Assembly (NCBI GenBank): GCA_902363125.1
Contig: CABIZD010000001.1
Location: 236,694-300,693, forward strand
Length of the DNA: 64,000 bases
Source: Coriobacteriaceae bacterium
Lineage (GTDB): Bacteria; Actinomycetota; Coriobacteriia; Coriobacteriales; Coriobacteriaceae
Direction of reading: 5' to 3'
This document shows positions 45,470 through 54,569 of the stretch, in pieces. Below the pieces are notes generated by a model. That model did no database searches and was not told the DNA's origin. It saw nothing but the letters and a program-made list of their open reading frames with translations. Both the position numbers and the translations under genes were made by a program. Every line of letters begins with the position of its first letter. The stretch's first letter is position 1.

Positions 45470-46492
45470 CTATGCGGACTTCGCACGTCTGGCCGGATAA
45501 AACAAACCAGACAGGAAGGGCGGTAAACAATAAACCACGCCAGCGAACAACCCCGTACACGCAACTTGCATCAATACCACAAGAACCCATGCATGCGGAA
45601 TCTGAGACATGGTCTCCCAAATCAGATCCCACCGAATCACATCTAACTCAACGAGATGCATGCAGAAAAAGGCAAGGGAGTTCTTTCCCACGAACTTCAA
45701 CATGCTGGACAAGATGGGAATTTTGGAAATGCATACATCAGACAGCTTTAGGAGGCAGATGGAACCACACACTCCACCAATAACATCCATTGCCCCTGCA
45801 GCATACGTGTTGGAAACCATGTACAGAACACCATGGTATCTAGCGCAATACAGCCAAATACAGAAGGAAAAGTCCCATAGAATTGGAGACATGCCACCCC
45901 GCCTCAAAAGAGACGATTCCTTGATCTTGAACCCAATATATAAGAACAGAACGGCGCACATTGCGGGCTGAACAGCCAAGGGCAACCAGATAGAGTCCGC
46001 AGAACCAATGCCAACGATAAAGAGGGCGAGGCATACCAAGGCTGGATAGTCAGTCTTCAACGCCGCATTTAGCAACAACCGCGACCAGAATAACGCAAGT
46101 AGAAACCAAATAGCCCCAATCGCCATTACCCCTTCCGGCATAGAGTCAAGAACAGCCCCGGATCCGTATAAAGCCGCCACGGTCCAGGAGCGGACAGTTT
46201 CGACAACTAACCCACCGTCAAATATGGTTCTAAATACCATTAAAACAATCAGGATGAGGCTTGTCCCCAGATATGGAACCAGCAACCCACTCACACTCTT
46301 CCGAAGCAGGGCTCTCTCGTCTTCCTGCTGTTTAAAAAAATAGCCGCTCACAATAAAGAACAGTGGCATGTGAAAGGAGTAGCACGCTTTTACAATGCCT
46401 TGGGGCACACCGGCAAAACTGCAGTGCCCAACGACAACTGCAATCAAAGAGACCGCCTTCGCGATATCAAAAGAGGTAAGTCGTTTCGACAT
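45470..46492 (-). CDS. Acyltransferase-3 family membrane protein (surface polymer O-acetylase type)
   Basis: A 340-residue protein with about ten membrane helices. The family motifs RLTSFDIAKAVSLIAVVVGH (catalytic His) and SFHMPLFFIVSGYFFKQ are clear. Members O-acetylate surface polysaccharides. ATG at 46492 overlaps the end of the upstream gene; a GTG four codons earlier could also serve. The relic at 33325-33557 is from the same family. Confidence 0.87.
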   Translation of the reverse strand: MSKRLTSFDIAKAVSLIAVVVGHCSFAGVPQGIVKACYSFHMPLFFIVSGYFFKQQEDERALLRKSVSGLLVPYLGTSLILIVLMVFRTIFDGGLVVETVRSWTVAALYGSGAVLDSMPEGVMAIGAIWFLLALFWSRLLLNAALKTDYPALVCLALFIVGIGSADSIWLPLAVQPAMCAVLFLYIGFKIKESSLLRRGGMSPILWDFSFCIWLYCARYHGVLYMVSNTYAAGAMDVIGGVCGSICLLKLSDVCISKIPILSSMLKFVGKNSLAFFCMHLVELDVIRWDLIWETMSQIPHAWVLVVLMQVACTGLFAGVVYCLPPFLSGLFYPARRAKSA

Positions 46493-46493
46493 A

Positions 46494-48323
46494 TCATTCA
46501 CCAACGTTCTCGCTCAAACCGGGATCAACCATTCTAAAAACTAATTTCGCTTCCGCATCGGCGACTTCATCATCATGACCGCTCTTCCCAGAATTCGCCA
46601 TCCCGAGAATCCAAGGCAGCGCCAACAACAACGGCGTAGAGTATACCGGGGTTGCCATGTAACGAGGTAACGCAATTGGACCTGCGAGCAGAGACAAATA
46701 CACAGCAATAACCGGCGCAAAAGAGAGGAGGACCTCCAGAGGAGATCGCTCAGTCGTCATTCTTGCTCTAGACATGCAGTAGCAGAGCACGATTATTGGA
46801 ATATACAAGGCATACGCAACCTTATGAAATAGCAGTGGAACCAGCTCGGCGATCTTGAGGTAAAAGCTATCAAAAATGTCGGAAATCCGAGCAACTACCG
46901 GAATACGGAACGAGCCGGCGAACAAAGAATCCATATCGCTCGCGGAAGCCGGACCGCCAGAATAAGACTGGATAGCCCCCACTAGCCCCGGATCCCCGGT
47001 AGCGGCCGACGCAAGGTTATCTCGATAGAAAATGAAGCTCTCATCACCCTCGGTAACCCCATCTGGATAGAACAGGGGAAGCATTGTTGCCAGAGCACCG
47101 TCGAGAAATGTCTTCGGATGCTTGAGCGCCGTCCTGAAATACCAACTTAGAAATTCAATCTTTGCCTCAGTGGTCGACGTGTCTTTCCAGTACATCTTCG
47201 TTGCATCAGCACGCGCAGGCTGATACACAGCCCCAAGCACTTCGGGTGAAGCATAAACACCTTCAAGAACCCGCCAGTCATCCTGCGTCACTTCGTCCGA
47301 ATATCTAGATAAGTAATACCCCACCTGCTGCGATGGAATCGACATCATCTCAGCAGAGCTGCCTTTCACAACGCCCCAAGCAGGCAGTGCGATGTTAGTC
47401 CAAACAAAAAACAAGCACACCACGGACCCCATGAGCAGAAGAAGCCGAGCCTTATTAGCCCGACAGATAAGAATCAGGGGCACCAGAGAAAGCGCGAGCA
47501 AATATATTCCGGTCTTTTTCGTAAGCACAATAAGACCCAAGAGCAAAAACCCACCAGCAACCACACGAAAGTTCTTAAGCACTTCCCCCTTTGTGCGAAC
47601 GGTCTCAAAGTAGAACAGAAGGAAAAGAACCCACACCGCTGCAAATAACGTGTCCTTCGCCATTGTTTGTGCAAACATTGGAAAAATCGGGAGAAGAGAG
47701 ACGAGCGCAACAATACCCCTCCGCAAAACACTGGGAACTTCCAGCCATCTAAAATAACAAAAACAAACAGCAAACGAAATCGCAGTGAGCACAGCCTGCG
47801 ACACAGAATACGCCAAGAGCGAGAAGGCATGACTGCCAAAAACATCCCCGATAGACCAGAAGAGGCCAAACAAGACAGTGTCGAACCAAGGATGGTGATC
47901 GCTTGTCAAAGCGAGGCCCCGGGTCTGGAGGAGCTGCCAAAACGTATCCGGATCTATGTTTCCAGGAAAACGAATGAGCATGACCGGGAGCCAGCATGCC
48001 AGCACAATTAAAGAGTAACGAAGCAGGTTTGTTCTAAGTACACAGGAAAACGGAGAGCGACCGCGAACCTCGTCCTCATCCAGAGATTTTCCTGGGTGAG
48101 CGTCGACCCAAGTAAAGACGCAATCGATCAAGACATATAGAACAAGGACGAGCAGGGACGTCACGAGAATGCAAAAGACAATAGAGCCGACACCCTGAAT
48201 CAAGGACTCATTTAAATATACGGAATGATAGACCTGAAGCCCGACAACAAAGCAAACTGCAATCAGAAACGCTGCAACCAACGCAGCAACATCGATTTCG
48301 CGAATGCGCTCCTTAAATAACAT
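46494..48323 (-). CDS. Polytopic membrane protein, DUF6020-like
   Basis: A 609-residue protein with about twelve membrane segments. The loop NIDPDTFWQLLQ followed by TSDHHPWFDTVLFGLFW and MAKDTLFAAVW are hallmarks I associate with DUF6020-type proteins, thought to be GT-C-like transferases in capsule loci. I place the start at the ATG 48323 (MLFKERIREID), behind GGAGG at a short gap. Overlaps the acyltransferase start by GTGAATGA-type sequence, so these are probably co-translated. First gene of the 43307-48323 three-gene unit. Confidence 0.7.
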   Translation of the reverse strand: MLFKERIREIDVAALVAAFLIAVCFVVGLQVYHSVYLNESLIQGVGSIVFCILVTSLLVLVLYVLIDCVFTWVDAHPGKSLDEDEVRGRSPFSCVLRTNLLRYSLIVLACWLPVMLIRFPGNIDPDTFWQLLQTRGLALTSDHHPWFDTVLFGLFWSIGDVFGSHAFSLLAYSVSQAVLTAISFAVCFCYFRWLEVPSVLRRGIVALVSLLPIFPMFAQTMAKDTLFAAVWVLFLLFYFETVRTKGEVLKNFRVVAGGFLLLGLIVLTKKTGIYLLALSLVPLILICRANKARLLLLMGSVVCLFFVWTNIALPAWGVVKGSSAEMMSIPSQQVGYYLSRYSDEVTQDDWRVLEGVYASPEVLGAVYQPARADATKMYWKDTSTTEAKIEFLSWYFRTALKHPKTFLDGALATMLPLFYPDGVTEGDESFIFYRDNLASAATGDPGLVGAIQSYSGGPASASDMDSLFAGSFRIPVVARISDIFDSFYLKIAELVPLLFHKVAYALYIPIIVLCYCMSRARMTTERSPLEVLLSFAPVIAVYLSLLAGPIALPRYMATPVYSTPLLLALPWILGMANSGKSGHDDEVADAEAKLVFRMVDPGLSENVGE

Positions 48324-48545
48324 AAGCCTCCACATGCATATAGAACTTCTTGATGTCAGACACAGTCGCATCCGACGATCAGCCCTTCCATTCATTATGA
48401 CGAAGTCTCCAGAATTATAATCCAGCTCGGATTCGCATCATCATGGAACAAGACCGAGAGGCGTGACGTAATTACGCAGATAGCATGCAAGGCGAAATAA
48501 CGGTATATTCTTAAGCAGGTTTGTTCCACTCTGAAAGGTACCTAC

Positions 48546-49499
48546 TTGACTATCTCTATCGACGCATCACGCGTTGCCGTCATCATCCCCTGTTATAACG
48601 AAGCCGTCACTATCGCTAAGGTAGTAGCCGACTTCCGCTCCGCATTGCCAGGCGCACCCATCTACGTCTACGACAACAACTCAAGCGATGAAACCGCAAA
48701 ACTTGCGAAGGAATCGGGCGCAATCGTTCGCCACGAACCCAGGCAAGGCAAGGGCAACGTCGTGCGGCAGATGTTCCGCGATATTGACGCAGATTGCTAC
48801 CTCATGGTCGACGGGGATGACACCTATCCGGCGGAAGCTGCCGCAGCGCTCGCCGCCCCAATCCTCTCTGGTGAAGCGGATATGACCGTGGGCGATCGAC
48901 TCTCTAACGGTACCTACGCAGAGCAGAACAAACGCGCCTTTCATGGCTTTGGTAACGACCTCGTCCGCACTATGATTCGCTGGATCTATGGTTATTCCTT
49001 CGACGATGTCATGACCGGCTACCGGGCCATGTCTCGCCCCTTCGTAAAGACTTTCCCAGTCCTCTCCGAAGGCTTTCAGATTGAGACGGAACTCTCCATT
49101 CATGCGGTCGATCGACGCTGGAGAATTGCCGACGTCCCCATCGATTATCGCGACCGCCCAGAAGGTTCGGAGTCCAAGCTCGATACCGTTGGAGATGGTG
49201 TAAAAGTTGTGTGTGCCATCGCCAGCCTGTTTAAGAACTATCGTCCTCTCAAGTTTTTCAGCCTTATTGCATTGGTACTCGCTCTCGTTGGCCTGATTCT
49301 CGGCCTTCCAGTCGTTGGAGAATTCCTCGCAACCGGTCTTGTTCCACGGCTCCCCACTGCAGTGCTTGCAGTGGCCTTCATGTTCCTGTGCGGACTCTCA
49401 CTTGCTACCGGCCTCATTCTTGACAACGTCGCCAAAACTGAGCGCAAAGAATGGGAGCTTCAGGTCTACCGAGTATTCCAAGAGGCCAGGAAAAACTAA
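48546..49499 (+). CDS. Family 2 glycosyltransferase with two C-terminal membrane helices (copy 2)
   Basis: A 317-residue paralogue of the gene at 35512-36474. Long stretches are identical, for example RQMFRDIDADCYLMVDGDD, SYSFDDVMTGYRAMSRPFVK-like sequence and RDRPEGSESKL. It has the same DxD and two C-terminal helices (about 235-260 and 275-298). TTG start at 48546 with AAAGG seven nt upstream. Its codons are less GC-rich than copy 1, so the copies are not a recent duplication. It probably loads a sugar on undecaprenyl phosphate. Confidence 0.88.
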   Translation: MTISIDASRVAVIIPCYNEAVTIAKVVADFRSALPGAPIYVYDNNSSDETAKLAKESGAIVRHEPRQGKGNVVRQMFRDIDADCYLMVDGDDTYPAEAAAALAAPILSGEADMTVGDRLSNGTYAEQNKRAFHGFGNDLVRTMIRWIYGYSFDDVMTGYRAMSRPFVKTFPVLSEGFQIETELSIHAVDRRWRIADVPIDYRDRPEGSESKLDTVGDGVKVVCAIASLFKNYRPLKFFSLIALVLALVGLILGLPVVGEFLATGLVPRLPTAVLAVAFMFLCGLSLATGLILDNVAKTERKEWELQVYRVFQEARKN

Positions 49500-49520
49500 C
49501 CATTCAATTAATAAGAAGAA

Positions 49521-49553
49521 AAGGGCTGAAACCAGATGGTTTCAGCCCTTTTG
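49521..49553. terminator. Bidirectional terminator after the GT2 paralogue
   Basis: A perfect 13-bp stem AAGGGCTGAAACC/GGTTTCAGCCCTT with a 4-nt loop. The plus strand ends TTTTGC; the minus strand continues CTTTTCTTCTT. It serves both the glycosyltransferase and the convergent amidase gene and forms the right border of the polysaccharide island. Confidence 0.88.
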
Positions 49554-49574
49554 CATTAGCGTTCAAATAACAGG

Positions 49575-50936
49575 CTAGTTGCCCAAATACTGATTTGCCT
49601 TCGCGACCAGCCAGTTGACATCCGTTCCAGCAGGGCAGCTCGTCGATGAATACCACTTGTGAATTCCAACGTTATCGCCCATCGTCAGATGTCTCCAACC
49701 CTTAGACCTTGCAAGCGCGGCCATAAGCTGCGCACTAGTATCAAGGGTAGCATACGAAGGCGGATTTGCCGTAGTCCCCACATGCTCAATAGACACCGAA
49801 CGATTATTCCACTCCCAGTTACCTACCGCCCATGCCGTATCGTTAAGGCCAACGTACTGGTGAATCTGTCCCGGTGCCACGCCATAATGAGCCGAGGCTT
49901 CGCGTGTACCCCAAAAAGTATTATCAATTTGGGAAAGCGATGTGCACTCCGAAATATGAATCACGATCACGCTCCAGTCTTCGCCATAACGAGTCGACGA
50001 ATAATGAGCGCAACCCTTCCACTGCACGCCGGTAAGAGTTGCCGGAATGTAAGTCGCATTCTCAAACGCAAATCGCTGATCGGCAGAACCATTGTCCTGA
50101 CACAGAACAAGAGCACCGTTAGAGAAGCCTAGAACCAGCCCACCTGACGACCGAATCGTATAGCCCTCTCCCCTGTTATAAACCAAATTCCATTTTTGAG
50201 CGCCGCCTTCGTTACGGGTCCAAATTTGAACACCGTTACCGACTGACTGATTACCATTCTTGATATCAAGCGGCTTGCAGGATTTTGCACTTGATATCTC
50301 ATATGTTCCGTCGGAGTTCTTGCGGACATCCCAAATTTGAGCCGGCGTTCCATTCGAACCATAAAAGCCTACCGATGTGCCAGCAGTCGTTGAGCCACCA
50401 GAAACATCGAACACCTGAGAGCGATTCGACATTAGTTGAATGGTATATGACCCTTCAGAGAGAACCCCCACGCTCTTTGCATTAAAACGAACGCCGGGCA
50501 ATTCAAGAGAATCAACCATGCCCAATGTCGAAGAGGAACCCGAAACACAAAGATACTGGCCTGTGGCTGCATTCTGCAGCGCGATCTTGCCACCAGAAAG
50601 CGCGCTGTGCCATCGCTGAGAATCGACACCGTTAGCTGTCAGTTGAACAAGCTTCCCATCATCGGTAAGAGAGAGTACCTTTGCGGAACCGATGCACTCA
50701 ATCTCGTACGTATTTTCCAACCCAGACACTTTGCTCACATACCATTTTTGAGCAAGCGTATCGTTCGATGCAAATAGCTGAACCGAAGCGTCGTCCTCCA
50801 TGGATCCACCGGAAACATCCAAAACTTTCAAAGCCGTAGTCGACTCAAAAGTAAACGCTCCCTCACTCAAAAACTCGGTAACCTGATGAAGCGAAAACTT
50901 CTGTGCGGAGCTTCCATTGGGAAGATATGCGTCCAA
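49575..50936 (-). CDS. Ricin-repeat zinc amidase part, separated from the GH25 part by an in-frame TAG
   Basis: A 453-residue open frame. Residues 1-300 are six or so ricin-type repeats (VLDVSGGS, AQKWYV, AQIWDV). From about 305 it is an N-acetylmuramoyl-L-alanine amidase (Amidase_2/PGRP): WSVIVIHISE (zinc His), SVSIEHVG, and GIHKWYSSTSCPAG (His and Cys ligands). It has no signal peptide and starts in the middle of a repeat. It is in the same frame as the upstream GH25-ricin gene, separated only by the TAG at 50943-50945. A TTG at 50936 could serve as start but has no ribosome-binding site, so independent expression is doubtful. Confidence 0.85.
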   Translation of the reverse strand: MDAYLPNGSSAQKFSLHQVTEFLSEGAFTFESTTALKVLDVSGGSMEDDASVQLFASNDTLAQKWYVSKVSGLENTYEIECIGSAKVLSLTDDGKLVQLTANGVDSQRWHSALSGGKIALQNAATGQYLCVSGSSSTLGMVDSLELPGVRFNAKSVGVLSEGSYTIQLMSNRSQVFDVSGGSTTAGTSVGFYGSNGTPAQIWDVRKNSDGTYEISSAKSCKPLDIKNGNQSVGNGVQIWTRNEGGAQKWNLVYNRGEGYTIRSSGGLVLGFSNGALVLCQDNGSADQRFAFENATYIPATLTGVQWKGCAHYSSTRYGEDWSVIVIHISECTSLSQIDNTFWGTREASAHYGVAPGQIHQYVGLNDTAWAVGNWEWNNRSVSIEHVGTTANPPSYATLDTSAQLMAALARSKGWRHLTMGDNVGIHKWYSSTSCPAGTDVNWLVAKANQYLGN

Positions 50937-50942
50937 ATTCGC

Positions 50943-53900
50943 CTAAGCGCTATCAGAAGCTCCAACAACATCCAAAACGAAACCGGTTGACTTGCTTACA
51001 AAGGAGAACGTGCCGTCTCCATTATCTACTGCGGAAAAAAGCCTATTCGCATTAACATCATCGCAAGCCCACTGTTGGATGTTGCTGCCCGGAATAAGCT
51101 CACCGCCAGCAACATCAAGCGCTTTCTGAGACTTTGCATTACGAATCAGGTAGTAGCCGCCGTGATATTCAAAACTAAACAGCTGGGCGAGCGTACCATT
51201 GCAATCATTAATCTGAGCATTTGCCCCATTAGAGCTTGAACCCCCTGCAATATCAATGACCTTACCGGAGGAACTGCAGGCAGGACTCAGCGTAAAATAC
51301 CCTTTCGGTAGAATGTCTTCGCATTTGGCAACAGAAGGAGCCGTGCTGAGCAATGCGAAGCGCGAATTGTCTTGATTTGAGCCTAGCTCTACATTCACGC
51401 CATTAGACGCTTTTCCTCCCCTAGGTCCAAGATAGAATCCAGGCCTAAGAGCGCTCTCGATAAGATATGAGCCATCAGACCGCTTGGCAACAATCCACTT
51501 TTGGGCATATGTGCCATTGGAGACATACTGAGCAATATTAGTTCCAGAGGAAGCGTTTCCACCAGCGACATCAATCACCTTATTGGAGCCAACGTTCGAG
51601 AACGTAACATAGCCCTTTTCGTCATGGGAAACGGTCCAGCGCTGAGCGTTGCTCATATTCGACATATACATCTGGATGTTGGCGCTGTTTTCTTTCGACC
51701 CACCAGAAACATCCAAAACAAAGGAATAGTTCATGCTCGAGCTGACGACATACTCGCCATCTGGCAAATCAGACATATGAACCGCAGCGTCAGCATCCTG
51801 TTCGGAGCGCAAACATTTAAAGTCAGATGGGGCAAACGTAACTGATAGTTCACGCGTGTCACCCTTGGAAACCGTAACGAGCTTGCCAGAAGTACTTACA
51901 CCCAAAACATTGCCAGTTGCAGCGTTAACGATACGATACAACCCGTTACCTGCATCTTCGATGGCCCAATTATAAATCGGCGTCGAGGGCGACAAGTTGC
52001 CTTGCTTGACCGCGGCCCCAGGAACAATGTCCCCGTCCTGAGCATATAGGTAGCGATAGGATTTCGCAGACTTAATTGCATAAAGACCTGCTTCAGTATC
52101 AAATTCAAAGCCAAACGACTGCGCAATGGTCCCATTGGCGCTATAAAGCTGAAGGGCTGCTCCGCTATCCAAACTGCCGCCGGACACGTCAAAAACGCGA
52201 CCATCGGAAGCCATTGCAACAGCAGATTGAGAATCAATTGTTTGAACCTTAGAAACTTCTCCGGCGGTATACAGTCGGAATCGCTGCGCAGCAGTGCCGT
52301 TGTCGTCATAAACCTGGACATTCGCACCATTTGCAGTGGAGCCGCCGTCTAGATCCAAAACAAAGCCTGCCCTAATCGCAGAGCAAATTTTGACTGAGCC
52401 GTCAGCACAATCGACAAGGATCCATTTCTGAGCCCAAGAGCCATTGGGTGCATACTGCTGAACGTTAGCACCAGCTTTTTTGCTGCCGCCAGAAACATCT
52501 AGTACTTTCCCCGATTTCACATTCGTAATTGTCGCATAACCATTCTCGTCATAGGAAAACGTCCAACGTTGGGCCTTAGTTGCATTAGATGCGTACAGCT
52601 GAAGATTGGCTCCGGAATTCGTAGATCCGCCAGTAATATCGAACACCTGACGCTCAGAGACAGAGCCGATAGCATATTCAACGCCCTCTTTTACAAGACC
52701 CTTGCTCGAGGCGGCGAGATCATTAAGCTCCTGGCGAACGGTACGCGCCGGCGCAAGCGTCCATTTCTGCGCATCAGATGCGTTGTACGTATAAATCTGA
52801 AGCGCGGACCCACTCACGCCATTGCCGCCGGGAACGTCAACAGCTTTACCGGACTTTGAATTAATGAACGAGTACTCGCCATTACCGTGATCAATGACAG
52901 ACCAATGCTGCGCGCACGTGCCGTTGGATGCGTATTGGGAAATCGCTCCCCCATTGGAGACGGAACCGCCCTGTGCCTCGAAGGGCTTACCAGAGTTAAC
53001 GTTTACGATTTCGTACAGGCCATTACCAACCTGCTTAAACGTAAACATCTGAGCCTGACTATTATTGGCGTTATAGATCTGAAGCCGTGCTCGGTTATCA
53101 GATGAACCACCGTAGATATCCATGACAAGCTGCGGATCGAGAACGCTCTTTATGGCAAAAGCAGTATCAGTTTTTATGGTTGAAGCGGAAGCGAACGTAA
53201 AACGCTGCGCGGCAGACTTATTCGGAGCCCAGATGCGGACCGAAGTACCATCTGCCGTACTACCACCACTCACATCGAGCACCCAATTGCCCAAAGCGGA
53301 CTGGATATAGAACCCATTATCGGCAGTACGAACGTGCCACAGCTGATGTTCGTCCTGGGCATATGCCGCCTGAACAACCGCCGAACCACTTTGAGCGTTA
53401 CTATCCACCACAGAGAGATACCGCCCAGTTGCTTCATTCTTGATCCGATATGCCCCCGAGCCAGCTAACTCAAGGATGAAACGCTGATTAGCCGTTCCCT
53501 GGGCGCCATATAAAGAAAGGCTTTCATCTTCGGCGACAGTAACGCTCGAGGAATCTTTTGCAATCGAATCGATGTAGTAAGTTCCATCAGCAAGAGCAAA
53601 ATCAGGCAGGTTGAGCACATTGACAAAATCTGCTGAGGAAAAAGCGCTCATATCGACCGTGTTGGCGGTAATACCGTCAAGGCGCTCAGAAGACGTGTAC
53701 TGCCATCCATACTGACCGGCGCAACTAAATGAAGTTTTGAGTTTAGGGCCGTATTCTGCAATCCAAGACACACGGGGGCGCACGCTTGCGGCCTTTAAAT
53801 AGGTATCCGTAAACCATCGGCCGGAATAAATAGAAACGTTGTTAATCCCAAAACCAGAAAGCGTATTAAAATACGCATTCACAATGCCCTCGTATGCCGA

Positions 53901-54548
53901 AGCGCTATTTGGAGACAACGGATTACCGTTGCTGTCATAGAACGCCTCAAGGTCGTAGAAAATCGGTAAAGACAGATCGTATAGACCGTATTTGTTCACG
54001 ATTTGCTGGGTAAAGTACGCTTCACTTGTGGCGTCATTCGAATTCCGGGCGGTACTAAAGATGTACAGGCCAAACGGAATTCCCAGACGACGGACCTCGC
54101 TCAGGTTGCGCTCAAATTGCTTGTCAAAATGACTCGTTGAATGCGCAAAACGCAAAATAACAGCATCCACGCCTGAGTTTTTGACCTTATTCCAATCAAT
54201 CGTCCCCTGCCATTCCGAGACATCGATGACCTTAAGGGCAGGCGATGAGAACACCTCGTCGTAACCGTTATAGAACGTTTTAGAAGCGTTGGAGCCGCCC
54301 CAATACGGGGAGCCATTAGTCGAACGAGTATCGAGTGCCGCGCCAAGCGGCTCCCCATCCATCGAGCTACCGGCAGTATAGGTACCAAGGTCATCGTCGG
54401 GATGCGCCTCGCCATAAGCTAAACGCTCCTCCAAGGAAGCGTCAACAGGAAGCGGGGCATCGTCAGCAAAAACAGGGGTTGCCCCCAGTCCGCAAAGCAG
54501 ACCGAGGGCAACTAACAGAGACGATACAAGACGAGCATTCTTGCGCAT
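50943..54548 (-). CDS. Secreted GH25 muramidase with ricin-type repeat array
   Basis: A 1201-residue protein. A signal peptide (RKNARLVSSLLVALGLLCG to about residue 28, ending FADD) leads to a GH25 lysozyme domain at about 105-302: VIDVSEWQGTIDW and the catalytic IFYDLE, with the NVSIYSGRWF and SWIAEYG strands. From about 310 to the end are roughly 16 units of ~45 residues with DVSGGS…NGANVQ…AQ(K/R)W, forming ricin-type beta-trefoil lectin domains. It ends in the middle of a repeat at a TAG; the next codons continue the repeat and then an amidase domain (49575-50936). Follows the NlpC/P60 gene by 21 nt. Confidence 0.9.
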   Translation of the reverse strand: MRKNARLVSSLLVALGLLCGLGATPVFADDAPLPVDASLEERLAYGEAHPDDDLGTYTAGSSMDGEPLGAALDTRSTNGSPYWGGSNASKTFYNGYDEVFSSPALKVIDVSEWQGTIDWNKVKNSGVDAVILRFAHSTSHFDKQFERNLSEVRRLGIPFGLYIFSTARNSNDATSEAYFTQQIVNKYGLYDLSLPIFYDLEAFYDSNGNPLSPNSASAYEGIVNAYFNTLSGFGINNVSIYSGRWFTDTYLKAASVRPRVSWIAEYGPKLKTSFSCAGQYGWQYTSSERLDGITANTVDMSAFSSADFVNVLNLPDFALADGTYYIDSIAKDSSSVTVAEDESLSLYGAQGTANQRFILELAGSGAYRIKNEATGRYLSVVDSNAQSGSAVVQAAYAQDEHQLWHVRTADNGFYIQSALGNWVLDVSGGSTADGTSVRIWAPNKSAAQRFTFASASTIKTDTAFAIKSVLDPQLVMDIYGGSSDNRARLQIYNANNSQAQMFTFKQVGNGLYEIVNVNSGKPFEAQGGSVSNGGAISQYASNGTCAQHWSVIDHGNGEYSFINSKSGKAVDVPGGNGVSGSALQIYTYNASDAQKWTLAPARTVRQELNDLAASSKGLVKEGVEYAIGSVSERQVFDITGGSTNSGANLQLYASNATKAQRWTFSYDENGYATITNVKSGKVLDVSGGSKKAGANVQQYAPNGSWAQKWILVDCADGSVKICSAIRAGFVLDLDGGSTANGANVQVYDDNGTAAQRFRLYTAGEVSKVQTIDSQSAVAMASDGRVFDVSGGSLDSGAALQLYSANGTIAQSFGFEFDTEAGLYAIKSAKSYRYLYAQDGDIVPGAAVKQGNLSPSTPIYNWAIEDAGNGLYRIVNAATGNVLGVSTSGKLVTVSKGDTRELSVTFAPSDFKCLRSEQDADAAVHMSDLPDGEYVVSSSMNYSFVLDVSGGSKENSANIQMYMSNMSNAQRWTVSHDEKGYVTFSNVGSNKVIDVAGGNASSGTNIAQYVSNGTYAQKWIVAKRSDGSYLIESALRPGFYLGPRGGKASNGVNVELGSNQDNSRFALLSTAPSVAKCEDILPKGYFTLSPACSSSGKVIDIAGGSSSNGANAQINDCNGTLAQLFSFEYHGGYYLIRNAKSQKALDVAGGELIPGSNIQQWACDDVNANRLFSAVDNGDGTFSFVSKSTGFVLDVVGASDSA

Positions 54549-54569
54549 TGTAATCAACCAAAACCTAAT

